From positions 186,001 to 250,000 of the forward strand of contig NZ_JADFBY010000004.1 of NCBI RefSeq assembly GCF_015223065.1: 64,000 nt of DNA, written 5' to 3'. A program made the position numbers and the translations under genes. The notes below the pieces were generated by a model. It had not been told where the DNA came from. It saw nothing but the letters and a program-made list of their open reading frames with translations, and did not search any database. This stretch comes from Mucilaginibacter sp. JRF. Lineage in GTDB: Bacteria > Bacteroidota > Bacteroidia > Sphingobacteriales > Sphingobacteriaceae. Shown here in pieces: positions 36,533 through 44,421 of this stretch (positions within the stretch are counted from its first letter, which is position 1; every line of letters starts with the position of its first letter).

Positions 36533-36973
36533 ATAACTTTAAGCGTGCATGAGCGAGTGATGGTGTTTAGCCGGTACATAGGGCAATTGGTTGTTATAAA
36601 CAGCTTATTAAGTAACGAACGCAATGTTATAGGGAGCCTGCAAGGCGTACGCAACAATGCCTTATTAATAGAGATTGAAGGCGTTAACCGCTGGGTTCCC
36701 CTGTCTGACGATATATTGCTTAACGATATTAAACTTTTGTTGAAGCCTTTAAAAAAGCTCACCCAAAAAATTATTGATACCGCAAACAGCCTGCCCGTGC
36801 AGGCCTTTATTACCCCCTACTATCAGCAGTTGGGTTTTGATATGCCGGTATTCATCGCCCCTAACAGCAACCACAATTGCAAGTATGTGTACGAGCTTGG
36901 CCTGGCCGATTATCGTACGTTTGATGAGATTGAGCAGGATAATGAGGAACAAGCCGTCGTTGTATCACACTGA
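36530..36973 (+). CDS. Hypothetical cytosolic protein downstream of a palindrome
   Basis: 147 residues from the ATG at 36530. The earlier in-frame codon at 36509 is TTG and lies in the palindrome. The N-terminal half looks beta-rich (MITLSVHERVMVFSRYIGQLV); the second half contains FITPYYQQLGFDMPVFIAPNSNH and an acidic tail with EIEQDNEEQAVVVSH. No membrane segments and no family I recognise. Confidence 0.7.
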   Translation: MITLSVHERVMVFSRYIGQLVVINSLLSNERNVIGSLQGVRNNALLIEIEGVNRWVPLSDDILLNDIKLLLKPLKKLTQKIIDTANSLPVQAFITPYYQQLGFDMPVFIAPNSNHNCKYVYELGLADYRTFDEIEQDNEEQAVVVSH

Positions 36974-37042
36974 TTGCAACAAGACATCGCATTAATTAAA
37001 AACTTAACAATAAATATTTACTTTGCCTGTTAAATACTCAAA

Positions 37043-37948
37043 ATGAGCAGGCAAAAAAAGTTAGGTGCGCTATTAGTTATTGTTGTTATAGTTTTCTTTT
37101 CGGCGTATGGCTGGCACCGTTACCTGCGTTCAAAATTTGAGATAGCCGGCCGATTGCAGGTTATTCAAACTGCCGAAACATCGGGCATAACAGCATCAGC
37201 CATAAACAAAAACACCTACTATGTACATAATGATAGCGGCGATACCAGTCGCTTTTTTGGTATAAACGCGCAGGGCAAAATACTATCATTTGTATACTAT
37301 AACTGGCAGCACAACCACTCCAGGGGCGGGCACGATTGTGAGGACATATCCACCGGCCCCGGGCCTGTAAAAGGTGCCAGCTATATTTACATTGCCGATA
37401 TTGGCGATAATTATTCGGGCAGGCCGTTTGTAAGTATATATCGCATAAAAGATAAGCCCGAATTTTCAACACAAAGAAAGGTGCACGCCAAAGCCACAGC
37501 GCTCAATATGATCTATCCGGACGGGCCCAAGGATGCCGAGGCCATGATGGTTGACCCTGTTGATCGCCTGATTTATATAGTAAGCAAACGCCGCGACAGC
37601 GTTGGCGTTTACACCACCCCGTTAGATTTTAAGGCAAACGATACCGTAAAGCTTACCAAACGTTGTAAATTATTTTTCCCGGGGATCAAGCCTTTAAAAT
37701 GGATCACTGCTGCCGATATTTCAAAGGATGGCCAGCAGGTGCTGGTAAAAAATTACCAAAAGGTATTTTACTGGAAACGTAAACCCGGCGAAGCCATTTG
37801 GCAAACCCTGCAGCGCGCCCCGATAGACCTCCCCTATCAGCAGGAAAAACTGGGCGAGGCCATAGGCTTTACCTCCGACGGCAGGAATTACCTTACCACC
37901 AGCGAGGGTCTATACGTACCCATCTATCGTTATAAAGTTCCGAATTAG
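37043..37948 (+). CDS. Membrane-anchored beta-propeller-like protein
   Basis: 301 residues. An N-terminal helix (about 7-24) acts as signal or anchor. The rest is predicted beta-propeller: TAETSGITAS, YYVHNDSGDTSRFFGI, GGHDCEDIS (95-103), YIADIGDNYSGR, DAEAMMVDPVDRLIYIVSKR and LGEAIGFTSDGRNYLTTSEG. The GGHDCEDI motif parallels GGHGDYEDI in the operon lipoprotein at 3611-4495, suggesting the same superfamily (phytase/SdiA-regulated-type propellers). Function unknown. Confidence 0.75.
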   Translation: MSRQKKLGALLVIVVIVFFSAYGWHRYLRSKFEIAGRLQVIQTAETSGITASAINKNTYYVHNDSGDTSRFFGINAQGKILSFVYYNWQHNHSRGGHDCEDISTGPGPVKGASYIYIADIGDNYSGRPFVSIYRIKDKPEFSTQRKVHAKATALNMIYPDGPKDAEAMMVDPVDRLIYIVSKRRDSVGVYTTPLDFKANDTVKLTKRCKLFFPGIKPLKWITAADISKDGQQVLVKNYQKVFYWKRKPGEAIWQTLQRAPIDLPYQQEKLGEAIGFTSDGRNYLTTSEGLYVPIYRYKVPN

Positions 37949-37960
37949 ATCTGAGCGGGC

Positions 37961-38215
37961 TTAGTCAGCATCAGGATTGATGATGTAGTCAAAGGTTTCG
38001 TGCCCGTTGTGGAATACAAATTTGAGGCGCTCCTTGGGTTCGTCAATATCAAGCGTTAGGCCGGCAATAGTACCGGGTATATTATCGCGTATCAATTTCA
38101 GGTCGGTTACGTTGGGCATGTTAATGTGGATGGCATCATCTGTTTCTTCAACCGTCCACCCCTGCAAATTTGCCCGTTGCAATATCTCCATCCATTTTTG
38201 TTTGTAAATGCCCAT
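37961..38215 (-). CDS. Small hypothetical protein, 84 aa
   Basis: 84 residues (IYKQKWMEILQRANLQGWTVEE, then beta-rich TIAGLTLDIDEPKERLKFVF and HETFDYIINPDAD). No signal or membrane part. It converges on the propeller gene with 12 bp between stops and is well separated from the Mla genes. AATATTTG just before the ATG is one base off the -7 consensus. No family recognised. Confidence 0.55.
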   Translation of the reverse strand: MGIYKQKWMEILQRANLQGWTVEETDDAIHINMPNVTDLKLIRDNIPGTIAGLTLDIDEPKERLKFVFHNGHETFDYIINPDAD

Positions 38216-38393
38216 CTCAAATATTCCTTTTTATATAAAAGCATTAAAATCAGCCTAAAGTTTTTAAAGTCAGGTCATTTTTTAGTTACACATACGGTAA
38301 TCTAAATGTCAGTAAAGTTTAAAATTAATCGCTATAAACAATATGGTATCTAATTTGTAAGGTATGGGTTACATATTTATAAGGCATAAATAA

Positions 38394-38401
38394 TACCTTT
38401 G
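38394..38401 (+). promoter_or_regulatory. Putative -7 box of the mla operon
   Basis: TACCTTTG fits TAnnTTTG and ends 9 nt before the ATG at 38411. Only a weak TTA lies upstream, about 22 bp away. Confidence 0.45.
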
Positions 38402-38410
38402 CGCGCATTA

Positions 38411-39217
38411 ATGGATACAACAAGTACAACACCTCCGCAACACAAACCAGGCTCAAAGCTCCGGAAACGCGTTGCCGACTTTTTTGTTGATCTGTACCGC
38501 ATTGGCGGCTTCACAGCACGTTTCTTCAAAGAAGCATTTGTAGCACCATTTGAGCTGAACGAGCTTATACGCCAGTGCTACCAGGTAGGCGTACGTTCGT
38601 TACCGCTTATATCATTAACAGGCTTTATTATCGGTATAATATTTACCAAGCAATCAAGGCCATCGTTAATGAATTTTGGCGCTACCTCATGGCTGCCATC
38701 GCTGGTATCAATCGCTATATTAAAGGCTTTGGCGCCAATGGTTACGGCCATCATCGCATCGGGCAAGGTAGGCTCAGGTATTGGTGCCGAGCTTGGCTCC
38801 ATGCGTGTTACCGAGCAGATTGACGCCATGGAAGTATCGGGCACAAACCCTTTTAAATACCTGGTTTGCACACGTGTACTGGCAACAACGCTTACCATAC
38901 CCCTGCTGGCAACTTACACCGCTTTAATAGCCCTGTTGGGTGCTTACCTTAACATCAGCGCTAACGAGGGCATTAGCTACAGCGCGTTTATAGGTGAGGT
39001 TTTTGAGCCGATAGATTTTATCGACATCAACCAATCGTTAGCTAAAGCCATCGTGTTTGGTTTTACTATCGGCTTGGTTGGCTGCTACCAGGGCTACCAC
39101 TCAAACAAAGGTACCGAGGGCGTAGGTAAGGCCGCTAACAACGCGGTGGTTATAGCCATGTTTTTGGTATTTATTGAGGAGATACTGATCGTTCAAATAA
39201 CCGGCTGGTTCAGGTAA
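38411..39217 (+). CDS. mlaE: MlaE-family lipid ABC transporter permease
   Basis: 268 residues from the ATG at 38411 (the earlier codon at 38399 is TTG inside the -7 box). About five membrane helices carry MlaE/YrbE signatures: SLTGFIIGIIFTKQSRP, GAELGSMRVTEQIDAMEVSGTNPFKYLV and GFTIGLVGCYQGY. It is the first gene of mlaE-mlaF-mlaD, which moves phospholipids between inner and outer membranes. No mlaB or mlaC gene is in the window. Confidence 0.93.
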   Translation: MDTTSTTPPQHKPGSKLRKRVADFFVDLYRIGGFTARFFKEAFVAPFELNELIRQCYQVGVRSLPLISLTGFIIGIIFTKQSRPSLMNFGATSWLPSLVSIAILKALAPMVTAIIASGKVGSGIGAELGSMRVTEQIDAMEVSGTNPFKYLVCTRVLATTLTIPLLATYTALIALLGAYLNISANEGISYSAFIGEVFEPIDFIDINQSLAKAIVFGFTIGLVGCYQGYHSNKGTEGVGKAANNAVVIAMFLVFIEEILIVQITGWFR

Positions 39218-39218
39218 T

Positions 39219-39992
39219 ATGGAAAAGGCAAAATCACATATCGACTATAACAACGCGGTTATCAGCATCAGGGAACTCCAAAAATCATTTGGTGATTACC
39301 ATGTACTGCGCGGTATAGATCTTGACATATTTCAGGGTGAGAACCTGGTGGTGCTTGGCCGTTCGGGTACAGGCAAATCGGTATTGATAAAACTAATATC
39401 GGGCCTGTTACGCCCCGATGAAGGCAGCATTAACGTACTGGCTAATGATGTGCTTACCTTAACTGATAAGGAGTTACAGCAACTACGCATACGCATAGGC
39501 TTCTCATTTCAAAACAGTGCATTGTACGATAGTATGACCGTGCGCAAGAACCTGGAGTTCCCGCTGGTGCGTAACCGTAAGGGCATTACCCGCAAGGAGA
39601 TAAACAAGGCGGTTGAAGAAGTGCTTGACGGCGTTGGTCTGTCGCAAGCCATTAACCAAATGCCGTCTGAACTTTCGGGCGGGCAGCGTAAGCGGATAGG
39701 TATAGCACGTACGCTGATACTGAACCCCGAGATAATGATGTATGACGAGCCCACCGCGGGCCTCGACCCGATAACCTGTATCGAGATCAATGACCTGATC
39801 AACGAGGTGCAGCAGCGTTATCATACTTCATCTATCATTATTACGCACGACCTTACCTGCGCCAAAAGCACAGGCGACCGTATAGCCATGTTGCTCGACG
39901 GTCAGTTTCAGCGCGTTGGATCGTTTGACGAGATTTTTGAAACAAATGATGCCCGTGTGAAACCTTTTTATGATTATAACTTTATTCAATAA
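39219..39992 (+). CDS. mlaF: MlaF-type ABC transporter ATP-binding protein
   Basis: 257 residues. Walker A GRSGTGKS, signature LSGGQRKRIGIARTL, Walker B IMMYDEPTAGLDP and switch His in IITHD are intact. It begins 1 bp after mlaE, and mlaD follows after 15 bp, so it powers the MlaE permease in one complex. Confidence 0.95.
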   Translation: MEKAKSHIDYNNAVISIRELQKSFGDYHVLRGIDLDIFQGENLVVLGRSGTGKSVLIKLISGLLRPDEGSINVLANDVLTLTDKELQQLRIRIGFSFQNSALYDSMTVRKNLEFPLVRNRKGITRKEINKAVEEVLDGVGLSQAINQMPSELSGGQRKRIGIARTLILNPEIMMYDEPTAGLDPITCIEINDLINEVQQRYHTSSIIITHDLTCAKSTGDRIAMLLDGQFQRVGSFDEIFETNDARVKPFYDYNFIQ

Positions 39993-40007
39993 AAACATAC
40001 CATAACA

Positions 40008-41003
40008 ATGGATGCTTCGGAAAGAAAAAACGCGATAATAGTGGGCATATTTATTGCCCTGGGTACTATAATATTTGTAGTTGGAGTGCTTACTTTGGGT
40101 AGCTCATCAAAAACATTTGTTAAGAGTATACACATACGCTCAACCTTTACTGATGTGGCCGGTTTAAAAAAAGGCAGCAACATTTGGTTCTCAGGCGTTA
40201 AGATAGGTACCGTTAAAGAGATCGCCTTTAGCAACAACTCGCAGGTTGAGGTAGTAATGTCATTAGACGAAGGTGTACAGCCTTACATTCACCGTAACAC
40301 CCAGGCCAAAATAGGTTCGGACGGTTTGATCGGTAACAAGATCATCGTACTGGATGGCGGTAGTCCGCAGGCCCCGGTTATTGAGGATGGCGACAGGATA
40401 CAATCAGAAAAGATGCTATCCACCGACGAGATGATGGGTACTTTGCAGGAGAATAACCGCAACCTGTTATCTATCACTAAAGATTTTAAACAACTAAGCA
40501 GCCAGATACTGCAAGGTAAAGGTACTGTTGGCGCTTTATTGGCTGATAGCACTATGGCAGTACAATTACGCAAGGCCATGCAAAACCTGCAAGCTACTAC
40601 AGAAAGTGCATCGCGCATGGCGGTACAGTTGGATAATTTTAGCCAAAAGATGAACACCAAAGGCGGCTTTGCTGATAAACTGCTGACCGATACCGCTACC
40701 TTCGGGCAGATAAAACAATCAGTAGCGCAATTGCAGCAAACCGCGGCTAATGCCAGCATGTTGACTGATAACCTGAACAAGGCATCATCAAAATTAAATA
40801 CTACCGACAATGCGCTGGGTATTTTACTTAACGACCGTAAAACAGCCGTTAAAATGCAAAACACCCTCGATCAGCTGGAAGAAAGCTCAGTAAAACTGAA
40901 TGACGATCTTGAGGCCGTACAGCATAACTTTTTGCTGAGGGGCTTTTTCAAAAAACGCGAACGCGCCCGTCAGGATAGTTTGAAAAAAGCGAATGGTAAA
41001 TAA
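40008..41003 (+). CDS. mlaD: MlaD/MCE-domain lipid-binding protein
   Basis: 331 residues. An N-terminal transmembrane helix (about 12-32) precedes one MCE domain (about 38-120: STFTDVAGLKKGSNIWFSGVKIGTVKEI, GSDGLIGNKIIVL). A long helical tail (about 140-310) rich in Gln, Asn and Thr follows, which may extend the hexamer into a tube. It binds phospholipid in the periplasm. A 13-bp hairpin terminates the operon. Confidence 0.92.
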   Translation: MDASERKNAIIVGIFIALGTIIFVVGVLTLGSSSKTFVKSIHIRSTFTDVAGLKKGSNIWFSGVKIGTVKEIAFSNNSQVEVVMSLDEGVQPYIHRNTQAKIGSDGLIGNKIIVLDGGSPQAPVIEDGDRIQSEKMLSTDEMMGTLQENNRNLLSITKDFKQLSSQILQGKGTVGALLADSTMAVQLRKAMQNLQATTESASRMAVQLDNFSQKMNTKGGFADKLLTDTATFGQIKQSVAQLQQTAANASMLTDNLNKASSKLNTTDNALGILLNDRKTAVKMQNTLDQLEESSVKLNDDLEAVQHNFLLRGFFKKRERARQDSLKKANGK

Positions 41004-41020
41004 TAACACCGCATATAAAC

Positions 41021-41055
41021 AGAAAGCTCCACCCATTCAGGTGGAGCTTTCTTGT
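41021..41055 (+). terminator. Terminator after mlaD
   Basis: Perfect 13-bp stem AGAAAGCTCCACC / GGTGGAGCTTTCT with a 6-nt loop. The trailing T run is short. Confidence 0.75.
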
Positions 41056-41084
41056 TGGATGTTGTTTGGTTAATAAAGGCTTGG

Positions 41085-41558
41085 TCAGGCTATCTGTCGT
41101 TTTTGATCAAGATTATACACATGCTGCGATGATTTGAGCATCACATCCATTTTGCCAACCAGCTGGCCGGCATGATCCAGGTTATCTTCAAGGGTTTCTA
41201 TTTCCTTATTGATGATGCTGACAGAGCGTTTGCTATCAAATACCTTCACCAACAAATCGTAATTAGCATTTAAAAAGTGCGATAGTTTAAGGAATATTGA
41301 GTGTTTATCTTTTAATAACACTTCGCTCTCATCAATAACATCGGTTATGGCGGGCTCTGTTAGTACTGATTTTTTTCGTAGCGCTACAAACCTGATGAGC
41401 CTGGCGTAGGCAATGGCTATCTTTTTTAAAATGGTTTGCATCTCCTCATCGTCCGATTTGATTGCATAACAGTTACTGTACTTATAATAGTGATTAAATA
41501 TCCAGTTGGCACTATGTATACAAGCTTTGTACCTGTTATAAATAAAATTTGTTTTCAT
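41085..41558 (-). CDS. Hypothetical helical protein
   Basis: 157 residues from the ATG at 41558; an ORF extension to 41639 reads unlike protein. The chain is almost wholly helical, with amphipathic segments (ILKKIAIAYARLIRFVALRKK, INKEIETLEDNLDHAGQLVGK), perhaps a four-helix bundle. No signal peptide or membrane helix. I do not recognise it. A 250-bp gap separates it from the divergent DUF4126 gene. Confidence 0.6.
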   Translation of the reverse strand: MKTNFIYNRYKACIHSANWIFNHYYKYSNCYAIKSDDEEMQTILKKIAIAYARLIRFVALRKKSVLTEPAITDVIDESEVLLKDKHSIFLKLSHFLNANYDLLVKVFDSKRSVSIINKEIETLEDNLDHAGQLVGKMDVMLKSSQHVYNLDQKRQIA

Positions 41559-41888
41559 AGTAAGATGTTTGACCAGGTAATTCCAAACACGCTGCCATAA
41601 AACCAGATACCTTAAATTATACAACCTTAAATTGTGCATTTATTCCGTTAGGTTTTATTAGTCAGCTGATGCAATGATTTTGTTACTGTTTGAAATTTCT
41701 TTAAAGGAAGATATTTACTAATTATTAATTTCAGGAAATATGATCTCACTAACCTGTTTACTTTTTGGGACAAATTTCACACAAACGGGTCAACTCATTC
41801 TCACATACAAACTATAGTTAGGTTTGGTATTCGAGTTTTTAGGTAAACCTATAAGCATATAAAGCGTTGTGTATTCAAACATTACACG

Positions 41889-42356
41889 ATGCAAAACTAC
41901 CTGAAACAAATAATAGGCATTGGTATAATTGCCGGTATGCGCGCCATGATGGCCCCGGCGGCTACGGCTACCTATCTATCGCATCAACCTAAAAATGATG
42001 ATGATGGTAAGGCCATTGATTTAGCAAGATCACCGGTGGGTGTTAAGGTATTGCAGGTACTATCTGCCGGTGAGTTAGTGGGCGATAAGTTACCTGCCGC
42101 CCCTAACCGTACAGGCTTTGCCGGAGTGATTGGCCGGGTAGTGAACGGGGCATTATCGGCGGCGGCTATCAGTAAGGTAAATAGAAAGGATGTAATTACC
42201 GGAGCGCTTATTGGCGGTGGGGCGGCGCTGGCATCAACCTATGCCTGCTTTTATTTACGCAGATACATCAGCAGCAAGCCACATGTAAAGGATTACGTTG
42301 TAGGCGCCACCGAGGATGCTTTGGCCATATCGCTCGCCCGGCTGATATTTAAATAA
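41889..42356 (+). CDS. DUF4126 membrane protein
   Basis: 155 residues. GIGIIAGMRAMMAPAATATYL (10-30), ELVGDKLPAAPNRTGFAGVIGRVVNGAL and GALIGGGAALASTYACFYLRR match DUF4126, a small helical membrane protein family. Function unknown. The next gene starts 46 bp downstream. Confidence 0.82.
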   Translation: MQNYLKQIIGIGIIAGMRAMMAPAATATYLSHQPKNDDDGKAIDLARSPVGVKVLQVLSAGELVGDKLPAAPNRTGFAGVIGRVVNGALSAAAISKVNRKDVITGALIGGGAALASTYACFYLRRYISSKPHVKDYVVGATEDALAISLARLIFK

Positions 42357-42402
42357 ATTGTATCTTCACTCGCCCCGGCCCTTGCAGGCAGGGCTAACGC
42401 GC

Positions 42403-43320
42403 ATGAAAAAACTTTTAGGCACCGTCTTGTTATTGCTTTGTACAGTTGCTGCCATCGGGCAAAAACTAAAGCCTGCGCTAAATCTTGCAAAAGACGGCAC
42501 CTACTCGCTGCTCATTAAACAAACTACAACCACCACCCAAACCATCAGGCAACGCCCGTTGGAAACAACTTTGATATTAGCGGCTAAGGTGAGCTTTACG
42601 GTGACCGATGTAAAAGATACCCTGTATACCATAAGCGCCAAATACGACAGTGTTAACCTGCAAATGGATCTGCCGAATGGCACGCTGCAATTCAGCTCGG
42701 AACGGGTAGATTCTGCTAATTTGTACTCGAAGGCATTGGCTCAGCTAAAAGGCAAGAGTTTTCAGTTTACACAATCGCGATCGGGCAGGGTTATAGCCAT
42801 TGATCAGGCTGATGAAAACCTGGCGAATGTAACCAATAACCTTAAGGCCGATACGGCACAGCGCGAACAAACCTTTAAACAATTGCAGGCATCATTAGGT
42901 GATGATGCTTTTAGGGCGATCATCGAAAAGGTATTTTTGATCTACCCATCATCAGCCATAAATAAAACTGAGAAATGGACCATCGGCAGCCAGATACCCG
43001 GTGAACCGGCGCTTGCATTGCGTAATTTTTACTTTATTAAGAGTGTTTTAACTGCGGATATTACTATTCAGGGTAATGGTACGGCGGTATCCATCGCCCG
43101 GGCTGATACAGCAAAACTTAACGGTATGCCGGTTGAACGCAGCATGGCGGGCAACATCAATTCGGTAATAACCATCAATAAAAAAACAGGCCTGCCCAAA
43201 ACGGCCGAGATCACCCAAAACCTAAAAGGGAATATTATAATTGCCGATAATATTAAGCTACCGGGAGGCCTTGTTATACCAATAGTTACAAATTCCAACC
43301 TAAAGGTTAATACACCTTAA
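42403..43320 (+). CDS. Secreted DUF6263-like protein
   Basis: 305 residues from the ATG at 42403 (an earlier start at 42358 would place 15 residues before the signal peptide). Signal peptide MKKLLGTVLLLLCTVAAIGQ. The mature protein is beta-rich, with tandem Thr residues (KQTTTTTQTI), GKSFQFTQSRSGRVIAID and NSVITINKKTGLPKTAEITQNLKG, resembling DUF6263. It may be a lipoprotein-carrier-like fold; that is a guess. Confidence 0.78.
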   Translation: MKKLLGTVLLLLCTVAAIGQKLKPALNLAKDGTYSLLIKQTTTTTQTIRQRPLETTLILAAKVSFTVTDVKDTLYTISAKYDSVNLQMDLPNGTLQFSSERVDSANLYSKALAQLKGKSFQFTQSRSGRVIAIDQADENLANVTNNLKADTAQREQTFKQLQASLGDDAFRAIIEKVFLIYPSSAINKTEKWTIGSQIPGEPALALRNFYFIKSVLTADITIQGNGTAVSIARADTAKLNGMPVERSMAGNINSVITINKKTGLPKTAEITQNLKGNIIIADNIKLPGGLVIPIVTNSNLKVNTP

Positions 43321-43400
43321 AAGAATAATAAATTGATTTTCTTTATTTTAAAGTAAAAAATTCTGATATTTGAAATGCTTTACAGACCCCCATATATCAT

Positions 43401-43886
43401 TTGAACACGCGTTTACAAAATTTAGCAGACACACCCCTGCAAGCTAAAGTACAGGACGTACAATTTATATATGACCGCTACGCAGGCATGCTGTTAGGTT
43501 ACATATATGATGTTGTGAAAGATCGTACGCTGGCAGAGCAGTATCTTAATGATACTTTTACAACAGTGGCCCTACTGGCCGATGAACTGACCAAATCAGA
43601 AGAAAACATTTATCGTAAATTGCAGCTGATAGCCCGCGGTAAGCTTTCATCGTATTTTAATACAATGCAGCAATGCGACATCAGCGAAACGGTAAAGCAT
43701 CGCCCAAACAAATACCTGAACAGTATGAGCGAACGCCAGCTACAGGTTTTTTGCGGTGTACATTACCACGGTAAAAAAATCAACACCATTGCCGCCGAAA
43801 TGAATGAGCCGGAGGATGTGGTGAAGAAACTATTGAAGGAAGCATTTTTAATCATAAGAAAGAGTAACGATGCAAGAGTATATTAA
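43401..43886 (+). CDS. Reduced sigma-70-like factor
   Basis: 161 residues starting at a TTG codon; no in-frame ATG lies upstream. Region 2-like text (FIYDRYAGMLLGYIYDVVKD, AEQYLNDTFTTVA) and a region-4-like HTH (MSERQLQVFCGVHYHGKKIN, TIAAEMNEPEDVVKKLLKEA) fit the ECF sigma outline, but the motifs are degenerate. Its end overlaps the next gene, a putative anti-sigma protein, by 17 bp, so both are made together. It could be a true extracytoplasmic sigma factor or a diverged relative. Confidence 0.72.
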   Translation: MNTRLQNLADTPLQAKVQDVQFIYDRYAGMLLGYIYDVVKDRTLAEQYLNDTFTTVALLADELTKSEENIYRKLQLIARGKLSSYFNTMQQCDISETVKHRPNKYLNSMSERQLQVFCGVHYHGKKINTIAAEMNEPEDVVKKLLKEAFLIIRKSNDARVY

Positions 43887-44361
43887 CAGCGGCATACTTG
43901 AGGCCTATGTTTTAGGCTGCGCTTCGGAACAAGAGGTACAGGAGGTGTTGGGCGTGAAAGAAAGACATCCCGAGGTTAAGAGTGCCCTGCTCGCGCTTGA
44001 GGAGGATATGGAAAGGCTGGCCGGATCAATGGCTATTGAACCGCCTGCCCACCTTTGGCCAAAAATTGCCGACGAGATAAACGAGATAACCTTGCGCGAA
44101 ACACGCCAGCCGAGTATCTATCGTGAGCAACCCAACTATAAACAACCCGAAACTGATAACAAACCGCAGTATATTGATATAGAATCAGAAGCTACGCACA
44201 TGCGCATACACAAGGCATGGCGCTGGGTTTTTGCTGCCGTGTTTGTATTAGGTAAGATATTTTTAGGCTTCGCCATTTACTATTACCTGGAGAACAGGCA
44301 AATGAACGAACAGATGAACGAGCTCAAAACCGAACTGAAACAATTAAAAACTACAAAATGA
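43870..44361 (+). CDS. Anti-sigma-like membrane protein, short form
   Basis: 163 residues. The N-terminal YINSGILEAYVLGCASEQE matches the start of Bacteroidota RskA-like anti-sigma factors. A transmembrane helix (about 117-137) follows, then only about 22 residues, a coiled-coil-like tail with QMNEQMNELK. The large extracytoplasmic RskA domain is missing. It overlaps the sigma gene by 17 bp, and a terminator overlaps its stop codon. Confidence 0.7.
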   Translation: MQEYINSGILEAYVLGCASEQEVQEVLGVKERHPEVKSALLALEEDMERLAGSMAIEPPAHLWPKIADEINEITLRETRQPSIYREQPNYKQPETDNKPQYIDIESEATHMRIHKAWRWVFAAVFVLGKIFLGFAIYYYLENRQMNEQMNELKTELKQLKTTK

Positions 44362-44390
44362 AAAAGCGCCCTTACGGGCGCTTTTTGTTT
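44361..44390 (+). terminator. Terminator after the sigma/anti-sigma pair
   Basis: Perfect 11-bp stem AAAAAGCGCCC / GGGCGCTTTTT with a 4-nt loop and further T; it overlaps the stop codon of the anti-sigma gene. Confidence 0.92.
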
Positions 44391-44421
44391 GATGTGATAA
44401 GGGTTTTAGGTAAGGTATCGT

